DNA of 64,000 bases from Streptomyces dioscori (GCF_003024195.1 NZ_KZ679041.1:186001-250000), one strand, 5' to 3'. Shown: positions 16,605 to 27,669, counted from the stretch's first letter. Translations and numbers: made by a program. The notes: generated from the sequence alone by a model not told the origin.

Positions 16605-18719
16605 TCAGAGATCCGGCCCCCACGCCTTCAGAGCCGGGAGCAGCCGCCGTCGGAGTGTCTCCGCGTGTGGATGATGGCCCACACGGCGGAGGAGTTCCGG
16701 GAGCAGGTGCTGTTCCGCGGCGATCCACTGGGCCGCGTCCGCGGCGCTGTCGAACTGTTGAGGACGCACCCCTGGTCCAGGAGGCGACACGGTCACTCTG
16801 CCGCGGTGCGGTGCGAGCAGCGCCATGGCGGCGTCGGCGCTGTACAGGTAGTGCTCGAACGTCCTGAACAGTGCCGCGGAGCGTTCGGCCGCTGAATCCA
16901 GGCGCGAGCTGAGTTCTCCCGCGTAGGTGCGCAGCAGTTCTTGACAACCGTAACGACCGGCGACCGGCTCTACGAGCAGGTGATGATCTATCAGCTCGGC
17001 CACGTCCTGCCGTGTCCTGCGCAGGTCGGTGCCGGCCAGACTGGCGGCGACCCGCAGGGTGACGTCGTGAGAGGGGTGCAGGCTGAGCAGCCGGAACAGC
17101 CGTGCTGCGCCGTTGTCGAGCGCGAAGTAGGAACGGTGGAAGGACTGACGGGTGTCGGTGCGGGGATCGCGGCAGGACAACGCGTCGAGACGGTCGTCGG
17201 CGTCCTGGAGCCGGGTGACGAGCGAGATCAAAGGGAACTGGGGCTGCATCAGTGCCTGGGTGCCGGCGACGGCCAGCGCCAGAGGCAGGCCGCCGCACAG
17301 CCTCACGATCTCCTCCGCGTCGGCTCGCTCGGCCCGGGTTCGGTCCGTGCCCAATCGACGGTCGAGCAGTTCGATACCCTCCTGACGGGACATGGGGTTC
17401 AGGGTGAAGATGAGGGCGTTGTCTGTGACCGCCAGACCGTCCAGCCGTCGCCGGCTCGTGACGATGGCAAGACACCCCGCGGTGGCGGGCAGCAAAGGAC
17501 GCACCTGTTCACTGTCCTGCGCGTCGTCCATGAGGATCAGCAGTCGACGCCCGCTCAGCGCGCTGCGGTAAGCGGAGGCGAGCGCGGCTCCGCTTGAGTA
17601 CGGACGGTTGTTCCGCACACCCAGCGAGTCAAGCATCTCGGCGATCGCCTCGGCCGGGTCGAGCGGGTTCCGGGACGGGTCGTGCCCCTGGAGGTCGATG
17701 TAGAGCTGTCCGTCGGGAAAATGATCGGCGACCAAGTGACCCCAGTGCACCGCCAACGCTGTCTTGCCCACTCCCGCCATGCCGCAGATCGCTGCAGTCG
17801 TCACGGGGGGCCGGTTCCCGCCTTGCAGGGGCAGAAGCTGAAGACACTGGTTCAGGGTCCGCTCACGTCCGGCGAAAGACGGGAGATCCGCGGGCAGTTG
17901 GGCCGGCGGGCCCGCTTCCACGGGCCGTGGTGCCGCGGTTTCCGCGGGTCGGGTGTTCCTGCGCTTCAGCAGGTAATGCTGAGCAGCACGCAGTTCGGCT
18001 CCGGGTTCGACCCCCAGTTCTTCGGCCAGCGCGCGGCGGATGCCTTCGAATTGCTGCAGGGCTTCGGCCTGCCGACCGCTTACCGCCAGGGCGGCGATCA
18101 TCCGGGAGTGCAGCGCCTCGTCGAAGGGCTGGTTGCGCAAGGCGTGCCGGAGTGCGGTCAATACCTGCTCCGTCAGTGACGGCGCCGCGGTCAGAACGGC
18201 GTCGGCGGCCTCCTTCACGGTCGCGACGAACTCGTGTCCGACCGAGGTGAACACCGGGTGCTGGGCCACAGAGGTCCCGGCGGCGACAGGACCGTGCCAA
18301 AGCCCCAGGGCTTCGACGAGATCGCGTGCGGCCTGTTCGGGTGCGCCGTCCCTGACCGCGAGCTGTGCCTGTGCCCGAAGGTCGCGAAAGCGCAGCAGAT
18401 CCGAGGTGGAGGTGTCGACCAGTAGACGATATCCGTCGGAGGCACGAACAAGGTGTTCCGCGTGGGTCCGGCTGCGCAGGTCGGGTTCGAGTGCCCTGCG
18501 CAGGGCACCGATGTGCCGGTGCACCACGTTGACCGCGCTGGTCGGCGGTTCGTCGTCCCAAAGGATGCCGACCGCCTCACGCAGTGACAGTGGGCCGGGA
18601 GCGCGGAGTAGCAGAAGCGCGAGTACGGACAGTCTCTTCGGAGGACCGAGGTCGATGTCGCTGTCCCCGCGTACCGCCCGTACGGTACCGAGGATCGAGT
18701 AGCGCACTGTCGCGTTCAT
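16605..18719 (-). CDS. SARP/AfsR-family regulator with NB-ARC domain
   Basis: The 704-residue protein has an OmpR-like winged helix at the N-terminus (about 1-95), a bacterial transcriptional activation domain (about 95-245), an NB-ARC/STAND ATPase with Walker A GMAGVGKTALAVHWG and Walker B RRLLILMDDAQ, a GGLPLALAV motif, a winged-helix domain and a short C-terminal helical tail. This is the AfsR plan but without the long TPR array. Such proteins activate secondary metabolism or development genes. ATG at 18719 begins the conserved domain; GAGGAC lies 12 bp upstream. A motif-B operator pair at 18974-19034 lies about 260 bp upstream, oriented towards it. Confidence 0.85.
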   Translation of the reverse strand: MNATVRYSILGTVRAVRGDSDIDLGPPKRLSVLALLLLRAPGPLSLREAVGILWDDEPPTSAVNVVHRHIGALRRALEPDLRSRTHAEHLVRASDGYRLLVDTSTSDLLRFRDLRAQAQLAVRDGAPEQAARDLVEALGLWHGPVAAGTSVAQHPVFTSVGHEFVATVKEAADAVLTAAPSLTEQVLTALRHALRNQPFDEALHSRMIAALAVSGRQAEALQQFEGIRRALAEELGVEPGAELRAAQHYLLKRRNTRPAETAAPRPVEAGPPAQLPADLPSFAGRERTLNQCLQLLPLQGGNRPPVTTAAICGMAGVGKTALAVHWGHLVADHFPDGQLYIDLQGHDPSRNPLDPAEAIAEMLDSLGVRNNRPYSSGAALASAYRSALSGRRLLILMDDAQDSEQVRPLLPATAGCLAIVTSRRRLDGLAVTDNALIFTLNPMSRQEGIELLDRRLGTDRTRAERADAEEIVRLCGGLPLALAVAGTQALMQPQFPLISLVTRLQDADDRLDALSCRDPRTDTRQSFHRSYFALDNGAARLFRLLSLHPSHDVTLRVAASLAGTDLRRTRQDVAELIDHHLLVEPVAGRYGCQELLRTYAGELSSRLDSAAERSAALFRTFEHYLYSADAAMALLAPHRGRVTVSPPGPGVRPQQFDSAADAAQWIAAEQHLLPELLRRVGHHPHAETLRRRLLPALKAWGPDL

Positions 18720-18973
18720 CTCGCGGCTGTCCTCGCCATTTCTCATGTGGTGCTGTTGGTCGCCCGTCCGGCGTACTGCCGCCGGGTAGCCAAGGGGACC
18801 AAGTCGCCTCCCTCCGTATGGCCGTTGTCCGGACGGCGAAGTGTAGCCATGTGGGGGGACACGTTTCTTCATCCGGGGCAAGGCGGTCTGACGGTCGCCG
18901 CCCCCGTTCACCGGACGATCAGAGGGTAGTGCTCGTAGCGGCCTCCCCCTGGCGGCGGAGCCTGAGTCCGGTA

Positions 18974-19034
18974 GTAACCCCCTAGACAGGTGACGATACT
19001 TCCATGGCGCATCGTCGCCCGTCAAGGGGGTGAT
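18974..19034 (-). promoter_or_regulatory. Paired motif-B operators and promoter (locus 3)
   Basis: GTAACC-N9-GGTGAC at 18974-18994 and GTCGCC-N9-GGTGAT at 19014-19034 are 40 bp apart, centre to centre. The minus strand has TTGACG (19025-19020), 18 bp, then AAGTATCGTCACC, nearly the same downstream sequence as at loci 4, 6 and 7. It is directed at the SARP gene. Confidence 0.7.
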
Positions 19035-19386
19035 GTGTGGCTGATCGGTGTGGGCGTCGTGGCGCCTGGATCTTGCGTATGTGTGAGAGAGGAGATGTTG
19101 GATCTAGTGTGTCGGATGCCGAAATGTTTGAAACGTGTCACAATTTTCGGTGAACCTGGGGGTAGGGCCATTCCGTTGATGTTGATGACGGCTCCTTTGT
19201 CGGCCCGAGGGCCGAGAAACGGGCGTGCCTCACCAGTGGGACGGTTCACGGAGCGCCGGTGGACAGGGTGGGTGGCCGTTCCGCAGCCGTACCAGCCGGG
19301 TACGGCGGGGTCTGTGTACGAGCCTGCGGGAGCGGGCGGCCGTCCGTCGATCCACGGTGTCGTGTGCCGGCAAGGGAGGGAGCCCC

Positions 19387-20034
19387 GTGTACATTCTGGT
19401 CCCTGACGATCCCGTGTTCTTCGCGAGGTTCCAGAGTTTGGAGGAGCCGCTGCTCCGGAGGCTGTACCGACTGCATGGTTCGGAGCTGGAGTCCGATGCC
19501 GAGCGGATCATCTCGGACGCCTACGACAGCTGGGTGCAGGTGCTGCTGACGCTGCCGTTCTGGTCCCAGTGGCAGGGGAGGGACGAGGTGTCCGCAGGTC
19601 TCCCCCGCCAGGAACGGCCCGGATACGTCCTGTACGGTCACCGCGGTAACGAGCTGACGAGTCTTTACCCGACGAACGTGGCCAAGGCCGATCTGGAGCA
19701 TCTGAAAATCTGCCTCGACTTGTTCGTCGAGAACGACATGGCCCGGTGCGTGGCGCGCGGCCAGGCGGGCACGGAAGCCTGCGTCGAACCCTCGGAGCGG
19801 CAGGAGGATGTCAACGATGCCTACCGACGGGTCATGAAGGTCCTGCTGCTTTCGCCTCCGCAGTTGCTGCTGCATGCCTTGCGTGACGTCGGACAGCAGC
19901 GGCCGGGCGTGGCGTCCGTGACTCTGCTGGAGGAGCAAGAGGTCGAATATCGACGCTACTGCCAGGGCTTCGTCACCATTCTCAGCGAGGGCGACACATT
20001 CGCCTACCGCAGTCACCGTGCCATGTATCTCTGA
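19387..20034 (+). CDS. Conserved-looking protein of unknown function
   Basis: I do not recognise this 215-residue protein. It is soluble, rich in helix-forming residues, contains no transmembrane segment and has long runs of charged helix (LEEPLLRRLYRLHGSELESD, DLEHLKICLDLFVENDMARC). GTG at 19387 is chosen because AAGGGAG stands just before it. It is transcribed divergently from the SARP gene, and the motif-B pair lies between them, so shared regulation is possible. Confidence 0.6.
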   Translation: MYILVPDDPVFFARFQSLEEPLLRRLYRLHGSELESDAERIISDAYDSWVQVLLTLPFWSQWQGRDEVSAGLPRQERPGYVLYGHRGNELTSLYPTNVAKADLEHLKICLDLFVENDMARCVARGQAGTEACVEPSERQEDVNDAYRRVMKVLLLSPPQLLLHALRDVGQQRPGVASVTLLEEQEVEYRRYCQGFVTILSEGDTFAYRSHRAMYL

Positions 20035-20046
20035 ACTGTCCCGTCG

Positions 20047-20069
20047 CGCCCGCCGGTACTGGTGGGCGG
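20047..20069. terminator. Hairpin between convergent genes
   Basis: A CGCCCGCC-type arm pairs with GGTGGGCG across a 6-8 base loop, 13 bp after the stop of the preceding gene. The 330 bp that follow hold no gene. Confidence 0.5.
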
Positions 20070-20404
20070 ATTCCGCGGGAACAGAGCGCTACGCGTGCGG
20101 TGATCACGTCAAGGACCGAGCGGCAACCACGCCTGTCGCTGTGACCTGCCGGCGGCGGCAGGCGCGTCACCAGGCCGAACGTGCTCCCCGGGGTCGCCGG
20201 GCGGGCTGCGGACGACGGCCGCGTACGGTGTGCGATCCGATGACACCCGAAAGCCCCCGGGCATCGGCCGGCGCTTCGGCCGTCGGGAGGGTGCCGGCTG
20301 CAACGTCCCGGTCGTCGCCGGCCCGCCGGCGGAAGGGACCTGCTCTCGGCATGGCAGGACGTGCGCACTGGCCGCACCGACACTCTCGGAGCCCGGGATC
20401 GGGT

Positions 20405-20968
20405 TCAGTGCGAGGTCACGGCTGGAGTGGTTTTCTTGCGTGCGCGGTAGGCAGCGGCCTTGATCTTGTTTCCGCAGGACTCCATGCCGCACCACTGACG
20501 CCGCATGCCTCGGGAGCGGTCGATGTAGACGCGCGTGCACTCGGGGTTTCCGCACTCCTTCATCAACGGGACGTCCGGACCGCTGAGCAGTTCGACGGCC
20601 TGCCGGGAGACGGTCGCCAAAGCCTGTCCGGGTGTCGCCTCGACGAGCCGTCCGGCCGTGGTGAGCTGCGGCGTCACGGGAATCTCGCGTGCGGCTCCGT
20701 TGAGCACATCGAGGGCTTCCTGGTCGAACTCCTCGCCGAGGCGGCGGTCAGTGACAAGTCGGTAGATCGCCTCGCGCACGCTCGTGGCCTGGTGCACGTC
20801 GCCGACTCCGCCGGGCGTCATCGTGTCCACCAGCCCGGATTCCAGGTACCACGCGTTGAGGCGCTCCGGCGTCACGAACATCTCGAACCGGGTCGAGCGT
20901 CGAGCGCGGAGGGTGGCCGCGAAGTCGAGAGCCGGGTGGCCGCAGACGAAGACATGGTTAAGGTTCAC
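20405..20968 (-). CDS. CGNR zinc-finger transcription regulator (ABATE domain)
   Basis: The 187-residue protein starts VNLNHVFVCGHPALDFAATL, the opening of the ABATE stress-response domain, and ends with a treble-clef zinc finger: CGNPEC followed by MRRQWCGMESCGNKIKAAAYRARK. The signature CGNR reads CGNK. Such proteins are presumed DNA-binding regulators. GTG at 20968 is the only start that fits; it lies immediately next to the 21-bp motif-B palindrome (20969-20989), leaving no room for a ribosome-binding site. On the minus strand, CAAGAT sits at about -12 and TTGCGT 18 bp before it, so a leaderless transcript beginning at the GTG is plausible. The palindrome would then overlap its own promoter, which makes this protein the best local candidate for the factor that binds motif B. 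Confidence 0.8.
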   Translation of the reverse strand: MNLNHVFVCGHPALDFAATLRARRSTRFEMFVTPERLNAWYLESGLVDTMTPGGVGDVHQATSVREAIYRLVTDRRLGEEFDQEALDVLNGAAREIPVTPQLTTAGRLVEATPGQALATVSRQAVELLSGPDVPLMKECGNPECTRVYIDRSRGMRRQWCGMESCGNKIKAAAYRARKKTTPAVTSH

Positions 20969-20989
20969 ATCACCATCTTGACAGGTGAC
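20969..20989. promoter_or_regulatory. Motif-B operator abutting the CGNR start codon (locus 4)
   Basis: ATCACC-N9-GGTGAC, with TTGACA at 20978-20983 on the plus strand and, 18 bp further on, CAAGTATCGTCACG. A degenerate second half-site pair (GTCACG-N9-GGTACC, 21010-21030) follows at about 41-bp spacing. The site covers the likely -10 region of the leaderless CGNR gene. Confidence 0.65.
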
Positions 20990-21040
20990 TGCTGACGTAC
21001 GCAAGTATCGTCACGATCCCGGAGGGTACCCGCGGCCGGT

Positions 21041-22654
<1,614 letters not shown>

Positions 22655-22730
22655 GAGGGTCCCGACGTGATCGATGGTCGGCCCACCGGGCGCGTGGCCT
22701 CGGACGCGGGCCGCTGCACGCGCCGACGGG

Positions 22731-24365
22731 TCACACCTCGAAAGCTCCTGTCTCCTTCAGTGTTCCGCCGGCCAGCCGCAGCCAGCGGTTCACGCCGATC
22801 CCGGTGAGGAACCGCTCGTCGTGGCTGATGACCACGAACGCTCCCTGGTAGGAGTTCAGCGCGCTCTCCAGCTGGCCCGCGCTGATCAGGTCGAGGTTGT
22901 TCGTCGGTTCGTCGAGGAGCAGCAGGTGGGGGGCCGGTTCGGCGCACAGTACGCAGGCCAGGGTGGCGCGCAGCCGCTCGCCGCCGGAGAGCACCTGCAC
23001 CGGCAGGTGTGCCCGGGCGCCCCGGAAGAGGAAACGGGCGAGCAGGTTCATCCGCTCCGCCTCGGGCCGCTCCGGGGCGATCGCGGCGAAGTTCTCCGCC
23101 ACTGTGCGGTCCAGGTCCAGCAGGTCCAGGCGCTGGGAGAGGTACGCGACACGGCCGTCGTTGCGCCTGATCTCCCCGGTGTCCGGAGCGAGGCCGCCGG
23201 TGATCAGACGCATCAGGGTGGTCTTGCCTGCGCCGTTGGGGCCGGTCAGCGCGATCCGTTCGGGGCCGCGGACACTCAAGTCGACACCGCCCTTCGCGAA
23301 CACCTCCTTGTCCCCGAGACGAACCTGCATCCCCTCGCCGATGAAGAGGTTCCGCCCAGCGGGCACTTGTGTGTCGGGCAGGTCGAGGGTGAGGCGCTGC
23401 TCGTCGCGCAGGGCGCGTCCGGCCTCGTCGAGTCGTGCCCTTGCTTCGCTGACCCGGGACGCGTGCACCTGGCCGGATTTACCCGCGGACTCCTGTGCGC
23501 CGCGTTTCATGGTGCCCGCGAAGATCTTCGGCAGACCGGCGTTCTTGAGGTTGCGGGCGGCGTTGCTGGCCCGCCGCTCGGCGCGTTCACGTGCCTGCTG
23601 CAGCTCCCGCTTCTCCCGCTTCAGATCCTGCTCGGCATTGCGGATGTTCTTCTCGGCCACTTCCTGCTCGGCGCGCACGGCTTCCTCGAACTCGCTGAAG
23701 TTGCCTCCGTGGAAACGCAGTTCGTCTCTGCCGAGTTCGGCGATGCGTTCCATGCGGTCGAGCAGTGCGCGGTCGTGGCTGACGAGCAGCAGACAGCCGG
23801 TGAAGTCCGTCAGTACGTCGTACAGCTTGTGGCGGGCCTCAAGGTCGAGATTGTTGGTCGGTTCGTCGAGCAGCAGCACGTCCGGGCGCTTGAGCAACTG
23901 GGCCGCGAGGCCGAGCGAGACGACCTGGCCGCCGCTGAGGGTGCTCAGGCTGCGGTCCAGGGTGAGGTCGGTCAGGCCGAGGCGGTCGAGCTGGGAGCGA
24001 GTGCGTTCCTCGATGTCCCAGTCGTCACCGATGGTGGCGAAGTGCTCCTCGCTCACGTCCCCGGATTCGACTGCGTCCAGGGCGCGGATCACCCCGGCGA
24101 CGCCCAGCACCTCTGCGACCGTGAGATTCGTGGCCAGAGGGAGGCTCTGCGGCAAGTAGCCCAGCGTTCCGCCGACGGAGACCGAACCGGTGGTGGGTTT
24201 CAGTTCGCCCGCGATCAGCTTGAGCAGGGTGCTCTTGCCCGAGCCGTTGGGGGCGACCAGGCCGGTGCGGCCGGTGGTGATGGCGAAAGCCAGGTCGTGG
24301 AAGACCGGGGTGTCATCGGGCCAGGCGAAGGAGAGGTGCGAGCAGACGATGGAGTTCTCGGACAT
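22731..24365 (-). CDS. ABC-F family ATPase, second copy, attenuator controlled
   Basis: The 544-residue protein has ABC domain 1 ([29 protein letters not shown]), a long basic interdomain helix pair (about 240-320, rich in Arg/Glu/Ala) and ABC domain 2 ([31 protein letters not shown]). No membrane segments are present. It is distinct from its neighbour, so the pair is not a recent duplication. ATG at 24365 is preceded by GAGG. Upstream stands a short leader ORF and a terminator hairpin ending 25 bp before the start codon, the layout known for drug-inducible ABC-F genes. Confidence 0.85.
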   Translation of the reverse strand: MSENSIVCSHLSFAWPDDTPVFHDLAFAITTGRTGLVAPNGSGKSTLLKLIAGELKPTTGSVSVGGTLGYLPQSLPLATNLTVAEVLGVAGVIRALDAVESGDVSEEHFATIGDDWDIEERTRSQLDRLGLTDLTLDRSLSTLSGGQVVSLGLAAQLLKRPDVLLLDEPTNNLDLEARHKLYDVLTDFTGCLLLVSHDRALLDRMERIAELGRDELRFHGGNFSEFEEAVRAEQEVAEKNIRNAEQDLKREKRELQQARERAERRASNAARNLKNAGLPKIFAGTMKRGAQESAGKSGQVHASRVSEARARLDEAGRALRDEQRLTLDLPDTQVPAGRNLFIGEGMQVRLGDKEVFAKGGVDLSVRGPERIALTGPNGAGKTTLMRLITGGLAPDTGEIRRNDGRVAYLSQRLDLLDLDRTVAENFAAIAPERPEAERMNLLARFLFRGARAHLPVQVLSGGERLRATLACVLCAEPAPHLLLLDEPTNNLDLISAGQLESALNSYQGAFVVISHDERFLTGIGVNRWLRLAGGTLKETGAFEV

Positions 24366-24389
24366 CAGGAGACCTCGGGTGTGAGGAAA

Positions 24390-24407
24390 AGGACAGAGCT
24401 CTGTCCT
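24390..24407 (-). terminator. Attenuator hairpin before ABC-F gene
   Basis: AGGACAG-AGCT-CTGTCCT forms a 7-bp stem with a 4-base loop and is followed on the minus strand by TTTTCC. It ends about 25 bp before the ABC-F start codon, so it would stop transcription before the gene unless antiterminated. Confidence 0.65.
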
Positions 24408-24490
24408 GGGCAGACGTGAGGGAGGTACGACGAAACAGCCGCTTCGGCAGCGCTTGCGCGCGCCGTCCGGCGGCCGGTCAGATCCGGATC

Positions 24491-24520
24491 TCATCCGGAG
24501 ATGTCGTCTTCACCCACCAT
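24491..24520 (-). CDS. Regulatory leader peptide MVGEDDISG
   Basis: This nine-codon ORF begins with ATG at 24520, eight bases after a perfect GAGGAG (24529-24534), and ends TGA at 24491, about 85 bp upstream of the attenuator hairpin. The strong ribosome-binding site in front of so short a frame, in the leader of an ABC-F resistance-type gene, fits ribosome-mediated attenuation: drug-stalled ribosomes on the leader would change RNA folding and allow read-through. The stalling codon cannot be predicted from sequence. Confidence 0.6.
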   Translation of the reverse strand: MVGEDDISG

Positions 24521-24818
24521 GTCTGTGACTCCTCGATACATGTACCCGTCTCTCACACCATAACAGTTGTCGCCGGTCGGCTTCTCACGCGTTGCGCCGG
24601 ATGTGTGACCGTTCGATACCCATACGTGTAAGCGTGCGGTCAGGCGGCCGTCGTCCCGTATCCGACGCGGTGCCGTCGGCGCCCTTCTCTGCGAGGTGCT
24701 CGGCCCGGGACGCCGCATGTTTCGCCGTCCGAACCGTCAGATGACCTAGCACGTCCGTCATGCGACCGGGACGGAACCCGTTGACGGTGGACGGGAGTGA
24801 ACCCGCCGGCGGGTGCCG

Positions 24819-24837
24819 ACCGTCAAGTGACTGTTGC
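24819..24837 (+). promoter_or_regulatory. Motif-A-like element
   Basis: ACCGTCAAGTGACTGTTGC deviates from the other motif-A elements at one position. The nearest downstream gene is the tannase at 25113, about 275 bp away. The rest of 24535-25046 contains no gene; the leftward promoter of the leader peptide is expected near 24555-24590 (TATGGT on the minus strand). Confidence 0.35.
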
Positions 24838-25046
24838 CGCCGCCCGCGGCGCGCGGCCAGAGTGGGACGAGTTCGAAGGCGGTCGGGAGATCCGGCCGAA
24901 CGGATATCCCTATCCGTGGCGTCACCGCTTGAACCGGTGATAAAGTCCGCGTCAGTCTTCGGTGAGTCCAGGGCCGCGCCGGGTCGTCATCAGGTCGCGG
25001 AGCACGGGCGCGGACGCTGTCCGTGGAACCGCAGCCCCCATCACCG

Positions 25047-25084
25047 CCTGGCTCCTGCAGGACATACGTGCCGCAGGAGCCAGG
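25047..25084 (+). promoter_or_regulatory. Leader hairpin upstream of tannase gene
   Basis: Perfect 12-bp arms (CCTGGCTCCTGC at 25047-25058 and its complement at 25073-25084) flank a 14-base loop, 28 bp before the start codon. It could be a transcription attenuator, an operator or a protective 5' structure. Confidence 0.55.
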
Positions 25085-25112
25085 TGCCACCTACTTGTTG
25101 AACGGGAATACC

Positions 25113-26732
25113 ATGAGACGACTTCTGACTGTGTTCGCCGCCGGCGTGCCACTGGCCGCGGCGGTATACTTGCCCACCGCCTCGGCGACGGCCGAGAACA
25201 ACTCGCCTTCCGTGCGGTACAACTGCGCGGCGCCGTTCATGAACGCTCCGGCCGGCACCAGGATCGAGTCCGTGACCGCGGTTCGTCAGGCGGGCGGGAC
25301 CATCCAGGGCACCGGTGTCCTGGGCGGCTCGGTCGACGACGTCCCGGCCTACTGTGAAGTGACGGTCACCCTGACCCACCCGGGTGACAACGACCATGCC
25401 AAGGTGCGGACCTGGCTGCCCGCGCGCGGCTGGAACGGCCGCTTCCAAGCACTCGGCGGCAGTGCCTACCTCGCCGGTGACAACGGCGTCGGACTGGGGG
25501 GCGCGGTCAAGAGCGGTTACGCCGTCACGACCACCGACGCCGGTGTCGGCGACGCCCTCGACACCAGCTGGGCGCTGAAGAGCAACGGTAAGGTCGACAC
25601 CGCGCTGCTGAAGAACTTCGCATCCCGCTCGCAGCACGAGGCGTCGGTGGTCGGCAAGCAGGTCGTGGACGGGGTCTACGGCAAGACCCCCTCCTACTCC
25701 TACTTCAACGGCTGCTCCACCGGCGGACGGCAGGGCTATGTGGAGGCCCAGCGCTATCCCGACGACTACGACGGCATCCTTGCCAACGCGCCCGCGGTCA
25801 ACTGGGACGAGTTCGAGGTCGCCACCCTGTGGCCGCAGGTGGTCATGAACAACGAGAAGAACCACCCGTCCAAGTGTGAGTTCGATGCCTTCACCAATGC
25901 GGCCGTCGCTTCCTGCGACTCCCTGGACGGCGCCAAGGACGGACTGGTCAACGACGCGTCCCGATGCGATTTCGACCCGCGCCGGCTGATCGGCACGAAG
26001 GTCGTGTGCGACGGCAGGGAGCTGACCATCACGGCCTCTGACGCGGCTGTGGTCCGCAAGATCTGGGACGGCCCGCGCACCACGTCGGGCAAGAAGCTGT
26101 GGGCCGGCGTCCCGATCGGCGCGGACATCGCGACCCTGGCCGGAGTCACTCCGCCCGACGCGAACGGTGACGTCAAGGGCGCACCGTTCCCCGTGCCCAC
26201 GTCCTGGGTCACGACGTGGCTGAAGAAGCAGCCCTCGTTCGACGTCTCCACGATTACATACAGCCAGTTCACGCAGTTGTTCCGGCAGTCCCAGGTCGAA
26301 TACGACAAGATCATCGGTTCGGCCGACCCGGACCTGTCGGCCTTCCGCAAGTCCGGGGGCAAGCTCCTGACCTGGCACGGCCAGGCCGATCAGCTCATTC
26401 CGGCCGAGGGCACGGTCCAGTACCGCAAGCGGGTCGAGCAGGAGCTCGGTGGCTCCAAGCGGGTCGACGACTTCTACCGTCTCTTCCTCTCGCCGGGCAC
26501 ACCGCACTGCGCCCTCAACAAGGGCTTCGGCGCGACCGACGACCTCGGCGCTCTGAGGGCCTGGGTCGAGCGTGACATGGCTCCCGCGACGCTGTCCGCC
26601 ACCCTTGTCACCGGCTCCGGCAAGACCGTCGACCGTGATCTGTGCAGCTACCCGAAGGTGTCCCGCTACCAAGGCCACGGCGATACGTCCGCAGCCTCCA
26701 GCTTCCGTTGTGTCCTTCCGTCCCGGCGCTGA
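25113..26732 (+). CDS. Secreted tannase/feruloyl esterase family enzyme
   Basis: The 539-residue protein starts with a Sec signal (MRRLLTVFAAGVPLAAAVYL, cleavage near ASA-TA). It carries the tannase-family CS-D-HC arrangement: Cys201-Ser202 in FNGCSTGGRQG, Asp426 in WHGQADQLIP and His465-Cys466 in GTPHCAL. In this family a disulfide between the two cysteines holds the serine and histidine together. The DGAKDGLVNDASRCDFDP segment resembles the calcium-binding loop of the lid domain. The enzyme should release phenolic acids (gallate, ferulate, chlorogenate type) from esters outside the cell. It is followed by a membrane-protein gene after 44 bp. Confidence 0.9.
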   Translation: MRRLLTVFAAGVPLAAAVYLPTASATAENNSPSVRYNCAAPFMNAPAGTRIESVTAVRQAGGTIQGTGVLGGSVDDVPAYCEVTVTLTHPGDNDHAKVRTWLPARGWNGRFQALGGSAYLAGDNGVGLGGAVKSGYAVTTTDAGVGDALDTSWALKSNGKVDTALLKNFASRSQHEASVVGKQVVDGVYGKTPSYSYFNGCSTGGRQGYVEAQRYPDDYDGILANAPAVNWDEFEVATLWPQVVMNNEKNHPSKCEFDAFTNAAVASCDSLDGAKDGLVNDASRCDFDPRRLIGTKVVCDGRELTITASDAAVVRKIWDGPRTTSGKKLWAGVPIGADIATLAGVTPPDANGDVKGAPFPVPTSWVTTWLKKQPSFDVSTITYSQFTQLFRQSQVEYDKIIGSADPDLSAFRKSGGKLLTWHGQADQLIPAEGTVQYRKRVEQELGGSKRVDDFYRLFLSPGTPHCALNKGFGATDDLGALRAWVERDMAPATLSATLVTGSGKTVDRDLCSYPKVSRYQGHGDTSAASSFRCVLPSRR

Positions 26733-26776
26733 TCCGACCGGCGACGGCCTCGCGGCCCCTGAAAGGCAGAGCCATC

Positions 26777-27364
26777 ATGAGCACACAGACAACGGTACCG
26801 TCGGCCCCGGCGGTGGAGGAGCGCTCCTCCCTGCTGAGGCTCTACCTGGGCCGCGGCATCCTCGCCCTGGCCTGGGCCCTGGCCTTCGCCGGAGCCCATG
26901 AGGACGTCGACGCAGTGGCGATCACCCTGCTGGTCGCCTACCCGCTGATCGACGCGGTGTCCTCGCTGATCGACCACCGGGCCCTCCCCGAGGGTTCCGA
27001 GCGCAGAGTCACGGCGTTCAACGGGGTGCTGAGCACACTCGCAGCCGCCGCGGTCGGTATCGCCGGGGCCGGGGGTGTGGCGCCGGTGCTCCACGTGTTC
27101 GGCGCCTGGGCCGTCGTCTCGGGTGCGGCCCAGGTGGTGGTCGGGGTCCGGCGGCGCGGGCCCGAGCTGGGCAGTCAATGGCCGATGCTGGTCGCGGGAG
27201 GGCTGTCCTTCGTCGTCGGCGTCTTCTACAACATCCAGGCCGCGGGCGACGATCCCTCACTCGACGTACTGTCGGTCTACGCCACGGGCGGCGGCGTGTT
27301 CTTCGTGGTCCAGGCAGGTCTGCTGGGCTGGCGGAACCGCCGGTCGAACGGCCGCGGTGTGTGA
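26777..27364 (+). CDS. Integral membrane protein, DUF308/HdeD-like
   Basis: The 195-residue protein has five or six predicted membrane helices (ILALAWALAFAG, VAITLLVAYPLIDAVSSLI, GVLSTLAAAAVGIAG, VLHVFGAWAVVSGAAQVVVG, PMLVAGGLSFVVGVFY, GGGVFFVVQAGLLGW). The pattern and length match DUF308-type proteins, but function is unknown. ATG at 26777 follows GAAAGG. It lies 44 bp after the tannase gene on the same strand and the pair ends in a perfect terminator, so they are probably one operon. Confidence 0.7.
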   Translation: MSTQTTVPSAPAVEERSSLLRLYLGRGILALAWALAFAGAHEDVDAVAITLLVAYPLIDAVSSLIDHRALPEGSERRVTAFNGVLSTLAAAAVGIAGAGGVAPVLHVFGAWAVVSGAAQVVVGVRRRGPELGSQWPMLVAGGLSFVVGVFYNIQAAGDDPSLDVLSVYATGGGVFFVVQAGLLGWRNRRSNGRGV

Positions 27365-27379
27365 CCTTCGGGTTCCTCT

Positions 27380-27423
27380 CTCATGTCCTGGCCCGCGCCC
27401 TTCGGCGCGGGCCAGGACATGAG
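27380..27423 (+). terminator. Perfect terminator hairpin
   Basis: 20-bp perfect arms (CTCATGTCCTGGCCCGCGCC at 27380-27399 and its complement) with a CTTC loop, 15 bp after the membrane-protein stop codon. Confidence 0.9.
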
Positions 27424-27669
27424 CGCATGTCCGCCCGCGGACGCGGGAACGCGACACGGCCTTGTACGTGTCGTTGCCTGAGGGAATCCCGCAGGCGGTT
27501 GGACGTCTGCCGAACCGCCCCTCTGCCCATACGCGTGGGCTGCAGTGTCCGACAGGGCCAGGCGGGCAGTGTCAGGGGTGTGTTCCCGGTATGGACGGGG
27601 CACCGGGGGCGCGGACGGCTCGAACTCAGGTTCACCGTCCGGGCTTCCGCCCGACGCCGGCCGGTGGCC

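Noticed and set aside
22674..24419. Long plus-strand frames opposite the ABC-F genes
   Set aside because: They mirror the codon bias of the minus-strand ABC-F genes, which have complete Walker and signature motifs. The plus frames have low-complexity composition and no domain.
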